Shown piece after piece: positions 33,329 to 41,559 of a DNA stretch of 52,834 bases. Numbering within the stretch: the first letter of the stretch is position 1; every line of letters starts with the position of its first letter. Made by a program: the position numbers and the translations under genes. The notes below the pieces were generated by a model, which did no database searches, was not told the DNA's origin, and saw nothing but the letters and a program-made list of their open reading frames with translations. This stretch comes from Lentisphaeria bacterium (GTDB lineage Bacteria; Verrucomicrobiota; Lentisphaeria; Victivallales; Victivallaceae): NCBI GenBank assembly GCA_900768515.1, contig CAAGDG010000099.1, forward strand, positions 1 through 52,834, given 5' to 3'.

Positions 33329-33988
33329 ATGAAGTTGAAACAGGGAAGCCGGCTGCTCTTCACCGGCGATTCGGTGACTGACGTGGGGCGGAACCGGCCG
33401 GTGGCGCAGGGAACGTTGTTCGATCCACTGGGCAAGGGATATCCTCATATCGTTTCCGGCCTGATCAATGCGGTCTATCCGGGGTGGGGCATTCATGTGA
33501 TCAATTCCGGGAACAGCGGAGACACCTCGCGCCGTCTGGCGGCCCGCTGGCAGACCGATGTGCTCGATTTCAAACCGGATTGGGTTTCGGTGATGATCGG
33601 CATCAATGACGTCTGGCGGCAGTTCGACTCTCCGTGCCAGCCGGAGGAGCAGGTTGGGCCGGAGGAGTACGAGGAGACGCTCGACGGCCTCTTCCGCAGG
33701 ACCCGGCCGTTGCTCGCCGGCGGACTGGTGGTGATGCTTCCCTTCTATCTGGAACTTCACCTTGACGACGCCATGCGCGGCCGCCTGGTCCGGTACCAGG
33801 AGATCTGCCGGGAGCTGGCCGCCCGTTACGACGCGCTTCTGGTCGACACCCAGGGGGCCTTCGACCGGCTGCTGGCGGAGCGGAATGCGAACTTCGTGTC
33901 GTGGGACCGGGTCCACCCCAACAACGTCGGTCATTCGCTGCTGGCGCGGGAGTTCCTGCGCGCGGTCGATTTCGATTTCTACCGTTGA
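33329..33988 (+). CDS. SGNH/GDSL-family esterase (probable carbohydrate esterase)
   Basis: A 219-residue hydrolase with all SGNH blocks: Ser in FTGDSVTDVGRN (I), Gly in INSGNSGDTS (II), Asn in IGINDVW (III), and Asp/His in WDRVHPNNVGH (V). It resembles the lipase_GDSL_2/rhamnogalacturonan-acetylesterase type and likely deacylates sugar substrates of the neighbouring alpha-galactosidase. ATG 33329 has AAAGGAG 10 nt upstream; the reading frame stays open upstream inside the GH36 gene, but that is out of phase with it. No signal peptide is seen, so it acts in the cytoplasm. A terminator follows. Confidence 0.9.
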   Translation: MKLKQGSRLLFTGDSVTDVGRNRPVAQGTLFDPLGKGYPHIVSGLINAVYPGWGIHVINSGNSGDTSRRLAARWQTDVLDFKPDWVSVMIGINDVWRQFDSPCQPEEQVGPEEYEETLDGLFRRTRPLLAGGLVVMLPFYLELHLDDAMRGRLVRYQEICRELAARYDALLVDTQGAFDRLLAERNANFVSWDRVHPNNVGHSLLAREFLRAVDFDFYR

Positions 33989-34011
33989 ACCGGAATGCCG
34001 GTCCGGAGCGT

Positions 34012-34054
34012 GCCGGCCGCCGCATGAGATCGTGCGGCGGTCGGCGTTTTTTTT
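34012..34054 (+). terminator. Terminator of the alpha-galactosidase/esterase unit
   Basis: A 13-bp stem (GCCGGCCGCCGCA with TGCGGCGGTCGGC, one G-T pair), 8-nt loop, then eight T. It opens the 333-nt gene-free stretch 33989-34321; the rest is AT-rich control DNA described in the next entries. Confidence 0.9.
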
Positions 34055-34139
34055 GTTTTACTTTGAGATATTGAGTTCACTTTCCCGATCCCCCGCCGCA
34101 ATCGGTTCTCCGGTTTTCGCACGGCGTGTTTGTTATCTA

Positions 34140-34161
34140 TTTTGTTATATTTATAACAAAA
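34140..34161 (+). promoter_or_regulatory. Perfect 9-4-9 palindrome, candidate operator of the GntR/LacI-type regulator
   Basis: TTTTGTTAT, four nt, ATAACAAAA form a perfect palindrome. More half-sites flank it: TTTGTTAT before (34129-34136) and ATAACAA after (34164-34170). Further dyads follow at 34195-34206 (TTTGAGCTCAAA) and 34210-34221 (AGTATTTTTACT). The stem is AT-only with no T-run, so an operator is likelier than a terminator. Confidence 0.55.
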
Positions 34162-34241
34162 GTATAACAATTTAAAATTTCTTTCAAAAAATAATTTGAG
34201 CTCAAAAAATAGTATTTTTACTCATTTTTTTTGCGAAGCTA

Positions 34242-34270
34242 TTGACTTTTAAAATTTGGTTGGTCATACT
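34242..34270 (+). promoter_or_regulatory. Putative promoter of the regulator-led saccharide operon
   Basis: TTGACT and CATACT are separated by 17 nt, with the -10 box 51 nt upstream of the regulator ATG. It is the only good promoter seen for genes 34322-50950. Confidence 0.55.
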
Positions 34271-34321
34271 TATGGTAGAACAAGACTACAACTTTTGTTT
34301 CCTGAAAAAGGTAGTGAATCT

Positions 34322-35461
34322 ATGGGGAATGAAGAGGCAAGACTGCCGAAAGGCGAACGGGCGAAGGCGGAAATCGTGCGCGGAATCCGGGCCGGAGAGT
34401 TCGGACGCCCCGGCGATCTTTTCCCCCCGGTCCGGGAACTGGGGCGGAGAGCTCATGTTTCTCTGAAAACCGCATTCCGCATTGTTTCCGCGTTGCACGG
34501 GGAGGGATTTCTGGAGCGGCGGCGCAACCGTTACTGTCTGGCGGAACGTTTCCCCATGCCGTCGGTGCTGCGCGGCAACCCGGTGTTCGGACTTGTTGCG
34601 AACAACGTCGGGAATCCGTTTTTCGCCGGGTTGGCCGAGGCGCTGGGCGAAACAGTACGGCGCGAAGGCGGGGAATTGCTGACGATCTCTTCGAATTACC
34701 GGGCGGAACAGGAACGTTCCGCACTCAAAACACTCTGCCGCTGCGGGGTTGCCGGCATCTTCGCCTGTCCGTGGGCGATTCCGGAAAACGAGAAGTTCTA
34801 CTCCGAGCTGCCGGTTCCCTTCGTCCTGGTCGGACGCGCCTTCCGGACGATGCCGGCGGACGCGGTGCTGGTCAATGACGCTCAGGCGGCCCAGAGCGTG
34901 GCGGAACATCTGTTCACCCAGGGGTACCGGCGGTTCGCTTACATCGGACCGGCCGGACTGGCCCGGGAACTGCGGCTCAACGGGTTTCGCGCCGCGCTTT
35001 TCGAGCACGACTGCGAGGTGCTCGATGAGAACATTCTCCGGCTCGACTCTTCGGCAAAGGAGCCGGTCCGGGAACTTTTCGATTTCGTCGAACGTCTCTG
35101 CCGGCGCGGGCCGGTCGGAATCTTCTGCTACCACGATCTTTTCGCATTGCAGGTGATCAAGGTTGCGCATCGGCTCGGACTGGCGATTCCGGAGACGCTC
35201 GGCGTGGTCGGGTTCGACGATCTTTCGGCTGCTGCCGAAGCGTTTCCGCCGCTTTCGAGCGTCAGCTATCCGACCCGGAACATGGCGGATATCGCATTTG
35301 CGATTCTCAAGGAGAAGCTCTCCGGCAACCGGCGTGTTCACGGTACCGTCGGGAGCATCAATTCACATTTGATTGTGCGGCAGAGTTCGCGGCTGCAGAA
35401 TCCGGGCAAGGAGATCTCCTTTGCGCTGCCGGAGGGGTGGTTTGATTTTCGTGTGATGTAA
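34322..35461 (+). CDS. GntR-type winged-helix / LacI-type sugar-binding transcriptional regulator
   Basis: A 379-residue chimera of AraR type. Residues about 8-75 are a GntR winged helix (AKAEIVRGIRAGEF, FPPVRELGRRAHVSLKTAFRIVSAL, GFLERRRNRYCL). Residues about 85-350 form a periplasmic-binding-protein fold (NPVFGLVANNVGNPFFAGL, VGFDDLSAAAEAFPPLSSVSYP), so the effector is probably a sugar. The start is ATG 34322; the upstream in-frame extension begins with TTG and would overlap the promoter. It leads a same-strand run of sugar genes 41 nt later, and a palindromic operator lies about 160 nt upstream. Autoregulation and control of the whole operon are inferred. Confidence 0.88.
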   Translation: MGNEEARLPKGERAKAEIVRGIRAGEFGRPGDLFPPVRELGRRAHVSLKTAFRIVSALHGEGFLERRRNRYCLAERFPMPSVLRGNPVFGLVANNVGNPFFAGLAEALGETVRREGGELLTISSNYRAEQERSALKTLCRCGVAGIFACPWAIPENEKFYSELPVPFVLVGRAFRTMPADAVLVNDAQAAQSVAEHLFTQGYRRFAYIGPAGLARELRLNGFRAALFEHDCEVLDENILRLDSSAKEPVRELFDFVERLCRRGPVGIFCYHDLFALQVIKVAHRLGLAIPETLGVVGFDDLSAAAEAFPPLSSVSYPTRNMADIAFAILKEKLSGNRRVHGTVGSINSHLIVRQSSRLQNPGKEISFALPEGWFDFRVM

Positions 35462-35502
35462 TTTCAGGCATTGTTTTGTTTGAGCGGTAACACAGGAAAG
35501 GG

Positions 35503-36267
35503 ATGAACATGGAAGAGCTGCGGGATTTTGGTTACCTCGAGGCGATCGAAGCCAACCTGAAAAAAGTGAAACTCGAACAGGCCGACAATATTCGGGCCGC
35601 CGGGAAGCTGATGGCCGACGCGGTCGAGGCCGACCGGTTGATCAGCGTCTACGGCGGCGGCGGTCATACCACGCTGGCGATGGGCGAGATGTTCTTCCGG
35701 GCCGGCGGGCTGGCCAACATCAATCCGATCATGGAGACCGGACTGTCAGTCTTCAACCAGGCGCTCAAGTACCTCGAACTGGAGCGGACCGAAAACTACG
35801 GAAGCGCCATCATGCGCTATTACGGTCTGAAGGAAGGGGATCTGCTGATCATTTTCCACAACATCGGAATCAACCCGGCCACCATCGATGCCGCAGCCGA
35901 GGCGAAGAAGAACGGGGTCCGGATCATAGCCGTATCCAGTTCGTACTGGCAGCAGGAGATGCCGCGCGATCACTTCATCCGGCACAGTTCCGGCAAGAAT
36001 CTGTTCGATTTCGCCGATGTCTGCATTGACGACTACAATCCGGTCGGGGACGCGGTGGTCACCGTTCCCGGGTTCGACTGCCCGATCGCCCCGGTCTCGA
36101 ACGTGGTCGACTTCACCATCGCGCACTGGATGGAGATCGAATGCGTCCGCCAGTGCGTGGAGCGTGGCATCACGCCGCCGGTCTGGCACAGCGCCAATGC
36201 GCCGGGCGGTGATGAGGCCAACGCCGCAAGTCTCGCGAAATATCGTCCGCTGGTCAAGAATCTCTGA
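35503..36267 (+). CDS. SIS-domain sugar isomerase-like protein
   Basis: A 254-residue cytoplasmic protein with a sugar-phosphate-binding SIS fold: LISVYGGGGHTTLAMGEMFF near residue 50, GDLLIIFHNIGINPATIDAAA near 110 and GVRIIAVSSSYW near 140. It belongs to the uncharacterised 'sugar isomerase domain' group of about 250 residues, related to MurQ/GckR-like proteins. The likely substrate is an amino- or deoxy-sugar phosphate produced by this locus. It is second in the operon, 41 nt after the regulator and 23 nt before the first pseudopilin. The exact reaction is unknown. Confidence 0.8.
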   Translation: MNMEELRDFGYLEAIEANLKKVKLEQADNIRAAGKLMADAVEADRLISVYGGGGHTTLAMGEMFFRAGGLANINPIMETGLSVFNQALKYLELERTENYGSAIMRYYGLKEGDLLIIFHNIGINPATIDAAAEAKKNGVRIIAVSSSYWQQEMPRDHFIRHSSGKNLFDFADVCIDDYNPVGDAVVTVPGFDCPIAPVSNVVDFTIAHWMEIECVRQCVERGITPPVWHSANAPGGDEANAASLAKYRPLVKNL

Positions 36268-36290
36268 AACCGCAGCAAGGGGGAAGAAAC

Positions 36291-37034
36291 ATGAAACGCA
36301 ACCATTTTACGCTGATCGAACTGCTGGTCGTGATCGCCATCATCGCAATTCTTGCCGCCATGTTGCTTCCGGCGCTGAACCGGGCGCGGGAGACCGCGCA
36401 GGCGATCAAATGTACCGGGAACTTCAAGCAGCTCGGTACCGCCAACATCCTTTATGCGGACTCCTTCGGCGGATTCACCGTCCCGGTCCGGCTGAAGACG
36501 CCCTCCTTCAGCGCGATGTGGGTTCTGAATCTGCACTATCTTCAGATGCTTGGAATCAACGCCGATTCCGCCACGGGCGCGGGCGCCGGGTTCCAGGCAA
36601 ACGACGACACTGCGCCGGAAGGCATGCTCTGTCCGGGGTCGATCGGCGCACAGAAGACCAAACTGCTCCGGAACTCCTATGCGATCCAGAACACCGGTTT
36701 CGGTGATGACAGTTCCATCAGCGACTTCTGGGGCAGCCCGGTGGTCGCCTGCTACCAGTTGAGCAAGGTCAAAAGCTCTTCCGACAAGTTTCTGTTTGTG
36801 GAGTGTGCCAACTGGACTTCCAGCTACGACTCCGCCAATCCGGCAGGCTCCGGCGGCTACTGGGCGATCGGAGATAAGGAGGGCGGTTACAGTGCCGTGA
36901 CCTACCGTCACGACGGGCAGCAGTCCAGCAACGTCGGTTTCTTCGACGGCCATGTCGCCAAGGTGAACTGGCGGGCGCTTTACGGGGGGGATTCGCAGAA
37001 GTCGCGTTGGCGTCCTTATGTTGACAATGAATAG
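36291..37034 (+). CDS. Pseudopilin 1 of a tandem trio (H-Xn-DG tail)
   Basis: A 247-residue protein with leader MKRNH, then FTLIELLVVIAIIAILAAM, a type IV prepilin helix including the conserved Glu5. The tail contains RHDGQQSSNVGFFDGHVAKV, the H-Xn-DG pattern. The residue before Phe is His, not Gly. It is clearly paralogous to the next gene (NRARxTAxxxKCxxNxKQLGxAN, DSFGGFTVP versus DAFDGFSVP). An AAGGGGGA ribosome site is present. No assembly ATPase, secretin or prepilin peptidase is nearby. Location in a sugar operon suggests surface capture or secretion of polysaccharide-active proteins, which is unproven. Confidence 0.85.
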   Translation: MKRNHFTLIELLVVIAIIAILAAMLLPALNRARETAQAIKCTGNFKQLGTANILYADSFGGFTVPVRLKTPSFSAMWVLNLHYLQMLGINADSATGAGAGFQANDDTAPEGMLCPGSIGAQKTKLLRNSYAIQNTGFGDDSSISDFWGSPVVACYQLSKVKSSSDKFLFVECANWTSSYDSANPAGSGGYWAIGDKEGGYSAVTYRHDGQQSSNVGFFDGHVAKVNWRALYGGDSQKSRWRPYVDNE

Positions 37035-37059
37035 CTTTTAATCAGAAAAAGGAGAGCGG

Positions 37060-37803
37060 ATGCCTGCGATGAAGAGGTTTAATTTCACGTTGATCGAACT
37101 GCTGGTCGTAATTGCGATCATCGCGATTCTGGCTGCAATGCTGCTTCCGGCGCTGAACCGGGCACGGGACACTGCCAACGGCGTAAAATGTCTCTCCAAC
37201 ATGAAGCAGCTTGGACTCGCCAATGTCCTTTACGCCGATGCCTTTGATGGATTTTCGGTTCCGACCCGTTACAAGGTTGGTTCCGGTGCCAAGATGTGGG
37301 TGCTCAACCAGGCGTTTCTGGGATTTTTCGGGGTCAACAAGGACCCGGATCCCACCTACGGCCCGGTGCTGACCGCGAATGGGGATGACGACAGCGTCGC
37401 AGACGGCTTGCTCTGTCCGGTGGCGTCCTTTGCGCAGCAGAACAATCATCTGCTCCGCTACTCTTACGGGATGTCCACCACCGGTTTCGATTCCGTCGGC
37501 GGGATGTATTCGATGGATTCGGCCAGCTATCAGCTCGGGCGGGTGAAAAGTGCTTCCGGGCGGTTGATCTTCATCGAGGCGCAGGGGTGGAACCCGAGTT
37601 ACGCGACGGCGGATCCCGCCGCATCCAACGGGTACTGGACACTGGGGGAAAGCTCTTGTACTGCGGTGGCTTATCGTCACGACGGTCAGCAATCCTGCAA
37701 CGTCGGCTTTTTTGACGGGCACGCCGCCAAACTCCGGTATCGGGAACTCCACGGTCATGACGAAGCCAAATTGAAATGGTATCCTTATCTGGATCAGCTG
37801 TGA
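37060..37803 (+). CDS. Pseudopilin 2 of a tandem trio (H-Xn-DG tail)
   Basis: A 247-residue close paralogue of the preceding gene. The leader MPAMKRFN is followed by FTLIELLVVIAIIAILAAM; the residue before Phe is Asn. The C-terminus has RHDGQQSCNVGFFDGHAAKL. The central region differs in its cysteines and loops (GADxDPTYGP-like insert), so it is likely a different subunit or binding specificity rather than a redundant copy. AAGGAG lies 5 nt upstream of ATG 37060. Gaps of 25 nt before and 31 nt after place it firmly in the operon. Confidence 0.85.
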   Translation: MPAMKRFNFTLIELLVVIAIIAILAAMLLPALNRARDTANGVKCLSNMKQLGLANVLYADAFDGFSVPTRYKVGSGAKMWVLNQAFLGFFGVNKDPDPTYGPVLTANGDDDSVADGLLCPVASFAQQNNHLLRYSYGMSTTGFDSVGGMYSMDSASYQLGRVKSASGRLIFIEAQGWNPSYATADPAASNGYWTLGESSCTAVAYRHDGQQSCNVGFFDGHAAKLRYRELHGHDEAKLKWYPYLDQL

Positions 37804-37834
37804 ACTAATCAAATGCAACGAAAGGTCTCCGGCA

Positions 37835-38566
37835 ATGAAGAAATGTAATTTCACTTTGATCGAGCTTCTGGTTGTGATTGCGATCATCGCGATTCTGGCT
37901 GCGATGCTGCTTCCGGCGCTGAATCAGGCGCGGGCGTCTGCTCAGCGGACCAGCTGCCTTTCGAACATGAAACAGGTCGGACTGGCCTGCCGGTTCTATG
38001 CGGACAGTTTCGACGGTTTCATGCCCGACTTCGCCTACGCGGAGGGGTCCGCCAGCGATCGTTACTACGTCAACGGAAACGCCTACCAGGATGTCCGCTG
38101 GCTGCGGTTGTTCTACCTGGTCGGTGCGCTGGAGGATTTCAAGGTCGGCCTCTGCCCGACGACGCTGGGAGACGCGATTGCCGCGTATCCCAAGACGCTG
38201 ACGGAGGCGCAGTCGGCGCAGTACTGCAGCTACGGCTACATCACCCGCTGGAGCCTGAACAGGGACGGCTACCGGCTGGATGCCCAGATCAAGGATAACG
38301 GCAAGGGTGACATGGTCGGTTCGTCCGAGGCGATGATCATGGCCGACGGCACCTGGATTTACAACGGCAAGACGCTGCCGAGCTACCAGTTGCAGAAGAC
38401 GATCGGTTCGCCCTCCAACGGAGACCGCATGGTGCATCTCAAGCACAGCGGCCAGACCAACGCTCTTTTCGGCGACGGTCATGCCGCCTCGCTGGGGAAG
38501 CAGGTGCAGGATTACCGGATCGAGTGCGCCTACGACCAGAACATGGGATTGCTGAAGTTCAAGTGA
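37835..38566 (+). CDS. Pseudopilin 3 of a tandem trio (H-X9-DG tail)
   Basis: A 243-residue protein: leader MKKCN, then FTLIELLVVIAIIAILAAM and PALNQARASAQ. The middle is Tyr/Asp-rich (SDRYYVNGNAYQDVRWLRLFYLVG) and unlike pseudopilins 1 and 2. The tail KHSGQTNALFGDGHA has exactly nine residues between His and Asp-Gly. Asn precedes the Phe. AAAGG sits 9 nt before the ATG. A secreted glycosidase begins 16 nt later, so translation of pseudopilins and enzymes is linked. A separate ancestry from the first two is likely. Confidence 0.85.
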   Translation: MKKCNFTLIELLVVIAIIAILAAMLLPALNQARASAQRTSCLSNMKQVGLACRFYADSFDGFMPDFAYAEGSASDRYYVNGNAYQDVRWLRLFYLVGALEDFKVGLCPTTLGDAIAAYPKTLTEAQSAQYCSYGYITRWSLNRDGYRLDAQIKDNGKGDMVGSSEAMIMADGTWIYNGKTLPSYQLQKTIGSPSNGDRMVHLKHSGQTNALFGDGHAASLGKQVQDYRIECAYDQNMGLLKFK

Positions 38567-38582
38567 TCGGAGAGGGAAATTG

Positions 38583-41525
38583 ATGTTGAAGCGAGGTATG
38601 GGGGTGCTGGCTGCCTGTTGTTGTCTGAGCTTGTCAGCCGCGGTTCCGGCGCCGGTCCTGGAGATCCGGGGAGATGAGAACGCGCGTCTTTCTGATGCGG
38701 TTTATCATCCTGAATACAAGGTATTTTACTCTGATTTAAACGAGCTTTCCCCGATCCTGGACGACCGTGGCGTCTCCTGGAACCGGAAGGCCTTTTCGCT
38801 CACGGCCTGGGTGGTGCCGCGCGGAGCTGCCGGCGGCTACCGGCAGATTGCCTTCAAAAGCCGTCGGACTGAATCTCCGCCACGGGTGGAATTCAAGTTC
38901 GGTTTCTGCAATATGGTCCCGGAATTCGGATTCACGGATGCGAAGGGGGAATGGAAGGGCATTCTCCGGAACGGGGAAAATCTTCTGATCCCCGGCAAGG
39001 GAGCTGTTCCGCTGGCCAAATGCGCGAAACTGCGCCCGGACCATTGGAATTTCGTGGCCGCGGTGTTCCGGGATGGAAAGCTCTCGCTCTATCTGGACGG
39101 CCGTCTGGTTGCCGAGGGCGACACCGGCGTCAAGGAACTTCTGCTGGACGATGCTCCGCTTCGGATCGGCCACGGCGAAGACGGCAACGGATCTTCTGCT
39201 TACGTGATGGAGGGATTGCTGGACCGGGTCTGTTTCTTCTCGACCGCTCTCGACGGAACACAGATTCAGGAACTCTTCCGGAAGGAGCGCACGAGTTATC
39301 CGGAGTCGAAAATTGAACTTGCGTCGATGCGGGAGAAGTGGCTCGGCGAGTATGATCCGAAATTCGAGAGAAAACTGGAATTGGTCCGCCGGTACGAGGC
39401 CGCGCTCCCGGTCTCCGATCTTTCCGCCGCGTCTCCGACGGTGACGGTGGCGGAACATGCCGGGGTGCCGGCGCTCTGCCGGGACGGGGTGTTCGAGTCG
39501 GCGATGTGCATGATACCCTATCCCGGCGCCGACAATCAGGGGGTGTTCGACGCGACCCGGGACTTCGCCGCGGCAGGGATCGATTATGACAGCGAAATTT
39601 TCTGGCCGTGGCTCAAGTGGGGCGGGAATTGTTCGGGATGGTGGACTGCGCCCGGCAAGTACGAGTTCGACCGGATCGAGGCCCGGCTGCGGGTGATGGT
39701 CAAAGCCAATCCGAAGGCGCGGCTGATCGTGCGAATCAAGCTCAACGTTCCGGACTGGTGGCTCAAGCAGCATCCGGAGGAACTGGCGGTGGACGCCTCC
39801 GGAAAGAAGTCGCCGCAGCCGACGATGAGTTCGGAACGGTGGCTCGACGACTCCATGCAAATGCTCGGCGATCTGGTCCGCCATCTGGAGAACTCCGATC
39901 TCGCGCCCCACATTGTCGGCTATCTGCCGGCCGGCGGTGAAACTTCGGAATGGTTCTGGTGGGGGGCCCGGCAGGGGCTGATCGACTACTCCCCGAAAGG
40001 GACGGAAGCTTTTCGCCGGTGGCTGCGCGGCAACTATCCGGACGAAGCGGCGCTGCGGAAGGCGTGGAATGATCCCGGCGTCACATTCGCGACCGCGCAG
40101 GTCCCGTCGCCGGAGATGCGCAACGCTTCCGAGGACGGATACTTCCGCTCGGTGACGGCGGCGCGTCCGGTCACGGACTACCGGCGCTTCCTGAGCGACA
40201 TGACCAGCCGGGCGGTCCGACGGGCGAGCCGGACGGTGCGTGAAAATTTGCGGACCCGGAAACTGGTCGGCGCTTTCTACGGGTATTCGATGTATCTGGG
40301 CGGCGGTTCCGACCGGATCGACAACCACGGCATGCAGAATCTCTCGGAGATTCTCGCCGACCCGAATCTCGACTTTCTCTGCGCGCCGACCGCCTACGAC
40401 CGGCGCCGCGGCGGACAGGAGGGAAACTTCATCATCGGTTACACCGGCAGCATGAGGCTGCACGGGAAGCTCTACTGGGACGAGGCGGATGTGAGGACCC
40501 ACCTCCATCGCGGCAATGAACCCTACCGTACCGCGACTCCCGACGAGACCAGTTCGGTCAACTGGCGGACATTCGGCAACTCGCTGGTGGACGGCACCTA
40601 CATCTGGTGGCTGCTGATCGCCGACAACGCCGGATTCCACACTGAACGGATCATGAGCGAACTGGCGCGGATGGCGAAGCTGGACCGTGAACTGTTGGAG
40701 GTCCCGAAAAGCTCCGTCGCCGAAATCGCGGTGTTCTGCGATGAGAAGAGCATGCTCTATGTGAATCAGCCCAACCGCCGGGAACGCGAATACGTGCGCC
40801 TGGCGCAGGCGGAACTGATGCGGACCGGGGCTCCGGCCGACTTCTATCTTTTGAGCGACATCGCCGATCCGAAACTGCGCGACTACAAGTTCTACATTTT
40901 CCTGAACGCCTGGTTTGTCTCTCCGGAGCAGCGGGAGGCGATCCAGCGCAAGCTGGCCCGGAACCGGGCGGCGGCGCTCTGGTTCTACGCGCCCGGCTAC
41001 CTTTCTCCGGCCGGGAATTCGGTCGAGACGATGCGGAAACTGACCGGATTCAGCTTCCGGCGGTTCGAGGCGGAACCCGCTGCATTGCAACTTTCCGGGA
41101 AGGCGAATCCGGTTGCGTCCGGCTGGACGCCGCCGACGCAGAAGTACGGGTTCAATCCCGGCTTTGCCGTGGACGATCCGGAGGCAACGGTGCTCGGGAC
41201 GGTCGGCGGGTTTCCGGCTCTGGCGGTCCGGGAGACGTCGTGGGGACGGAGCTACTATTCATTGACGCCGCTTTCGGCCGGACTGGTGCGCGCCATCTGC
41301 CGGGCCGAGAAAATCCACCTCTATTCCGAGGGAGGGGATGTGCTGCGGGCCAACCGGAGTTTTCTGATGCTTCACTCCCGTTCCGCGGGCAGGAAGAAAG
41401 TCGAACTTCCCGTTCGTTGCGACGTTCGCAATCTGCTGGATGACAGCGTGATGAAAGAGGTCGATTCCTTCGAGGTCGAACTCGGCCGCGGCGGGACCGC
41501 CCTCTATCAACTGATCCGGAAATGA
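38583..41525 (+). CDS. Secreted LamG-domain glycoside hydrolase, GH42-like
   Basis: A 980-residue exported protein. Signal peptide 1-21 (AACCCLSLSAAVPA). LamG/concanavalin-like sandwich at about 40-235 (AFSLTAWVVP, WNFVAAVFRDGKLSLYLDGRLV). A TIM barrel from about 300 has PAGGETSEWFWWG (candidate acid/base Glu about 453-456) and LYWDEADVRTH (candidate nucleophile Glu about 634), as in beta-galactosidase GH42. A GH42-type segment follows, AFRRWLRGNYPDEAALRKAW. A Rossmann-like domain (about 715-830) resembles the GH42 trimerisation domain. The substrate is unknown; beta-galactoside is a guess. I use ATG 38583, 7 nt after GAGAGG. Confidence 0.75.
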   Translation: MLKRGMGVLAACCCLSLSAAVPAPVLEIRGDENARLSDAVYHPEYKVFYSDLNELSPILDDRGVSWNRKAFSLTAWVVPRGAAGGYRQIAFKSRRTESPPRVEFKFGFCNMVPEFGFTDAKGEWKGILRNGENLLIPGKGAVPLAKCAKLRPDHWNFVAAVFRDGKLSLYLDGRLVAEGDTGVKELLLDDAPLRIGHGEDGNGSSAYVMEGLLDRVCFFSTALDGTQIQELFRKERTSYPESKIELASMREKWLGEYDPKFERKLELVRRYEAALPVSDLSAASPTVTVAEHAGVPALCRDGVFESAMCMIPYPGADNQGVFDATRDFAAAGIDYDSEIFWPWLKWGGNCSGWWTAPGKYEFDRIEARLRVMVKANPKARLIVRIKLNVPDWWLKQHPEELAVDASGKKSPQPTMSSERWLDDSMQMLGDLVRHLENSDLAPHIVGYLPAGGETSEWFWWGARQGLIDYSPKGTEAFRRWLRGNYPDEAALRKAWNDPGVTFATAQVPSPEMRNASEDGYFRSVTAARPVTDYRRFLSDMTSRAVRRASRTVRENLRTRKLVGAFYGYSMYLGGGSDRIDNHGMQNLSEILADPNLDFLCAPTAYDRRRGGQEGNFIIGYTGSMRLHGKLYWDEADVRTHLHRGNEPYRTATPDETSSVNWRTFGNSLVDGTYIWWLLIADNAGFHTERIMSELARMAKLDRELLEVPKSSVAEIAVFCDEKSMLYVNQPNRREREYVRLAQAELMRTGAPADFYLLSDIADPKLRDYKFYIFLNAWFVSPEQREAIQRKLARNRAAALWFYAPGYLSPAGNSVETMRKLTGFSFRRFEAEPAALQLSGKANPVASGWTPPTQKYGFNPGFAVDDPEATVLGTVGGFPALAVRETSWGRSYYSLTPLSAGLVRAICRAEKIHLYSEGGDVLRANRSFLMLHSRSAGRKKVELPVRCDVRNLLDDSVMKEVDSFEVELGRGGTALYQLIRK

Positions 41526-41559
41526 AGATCCACTCATAAAAGGCAAGAAAGGAGTTTTT

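Noticed and set aside
34140..34161. Rho-independent terminator at the 9-4-9 palindrome
   Set aside because: The stem is wholly A/T with no T-run after it, and a true GC-rich terminator is already present at 34012-34054.
36291..38566. Type II secretion or type IV pilus machinery cluster
   Set aside because: Pseudopilins only; no assembly ATPase, platform protein, secretin or prepilin peptidase lies in the window.
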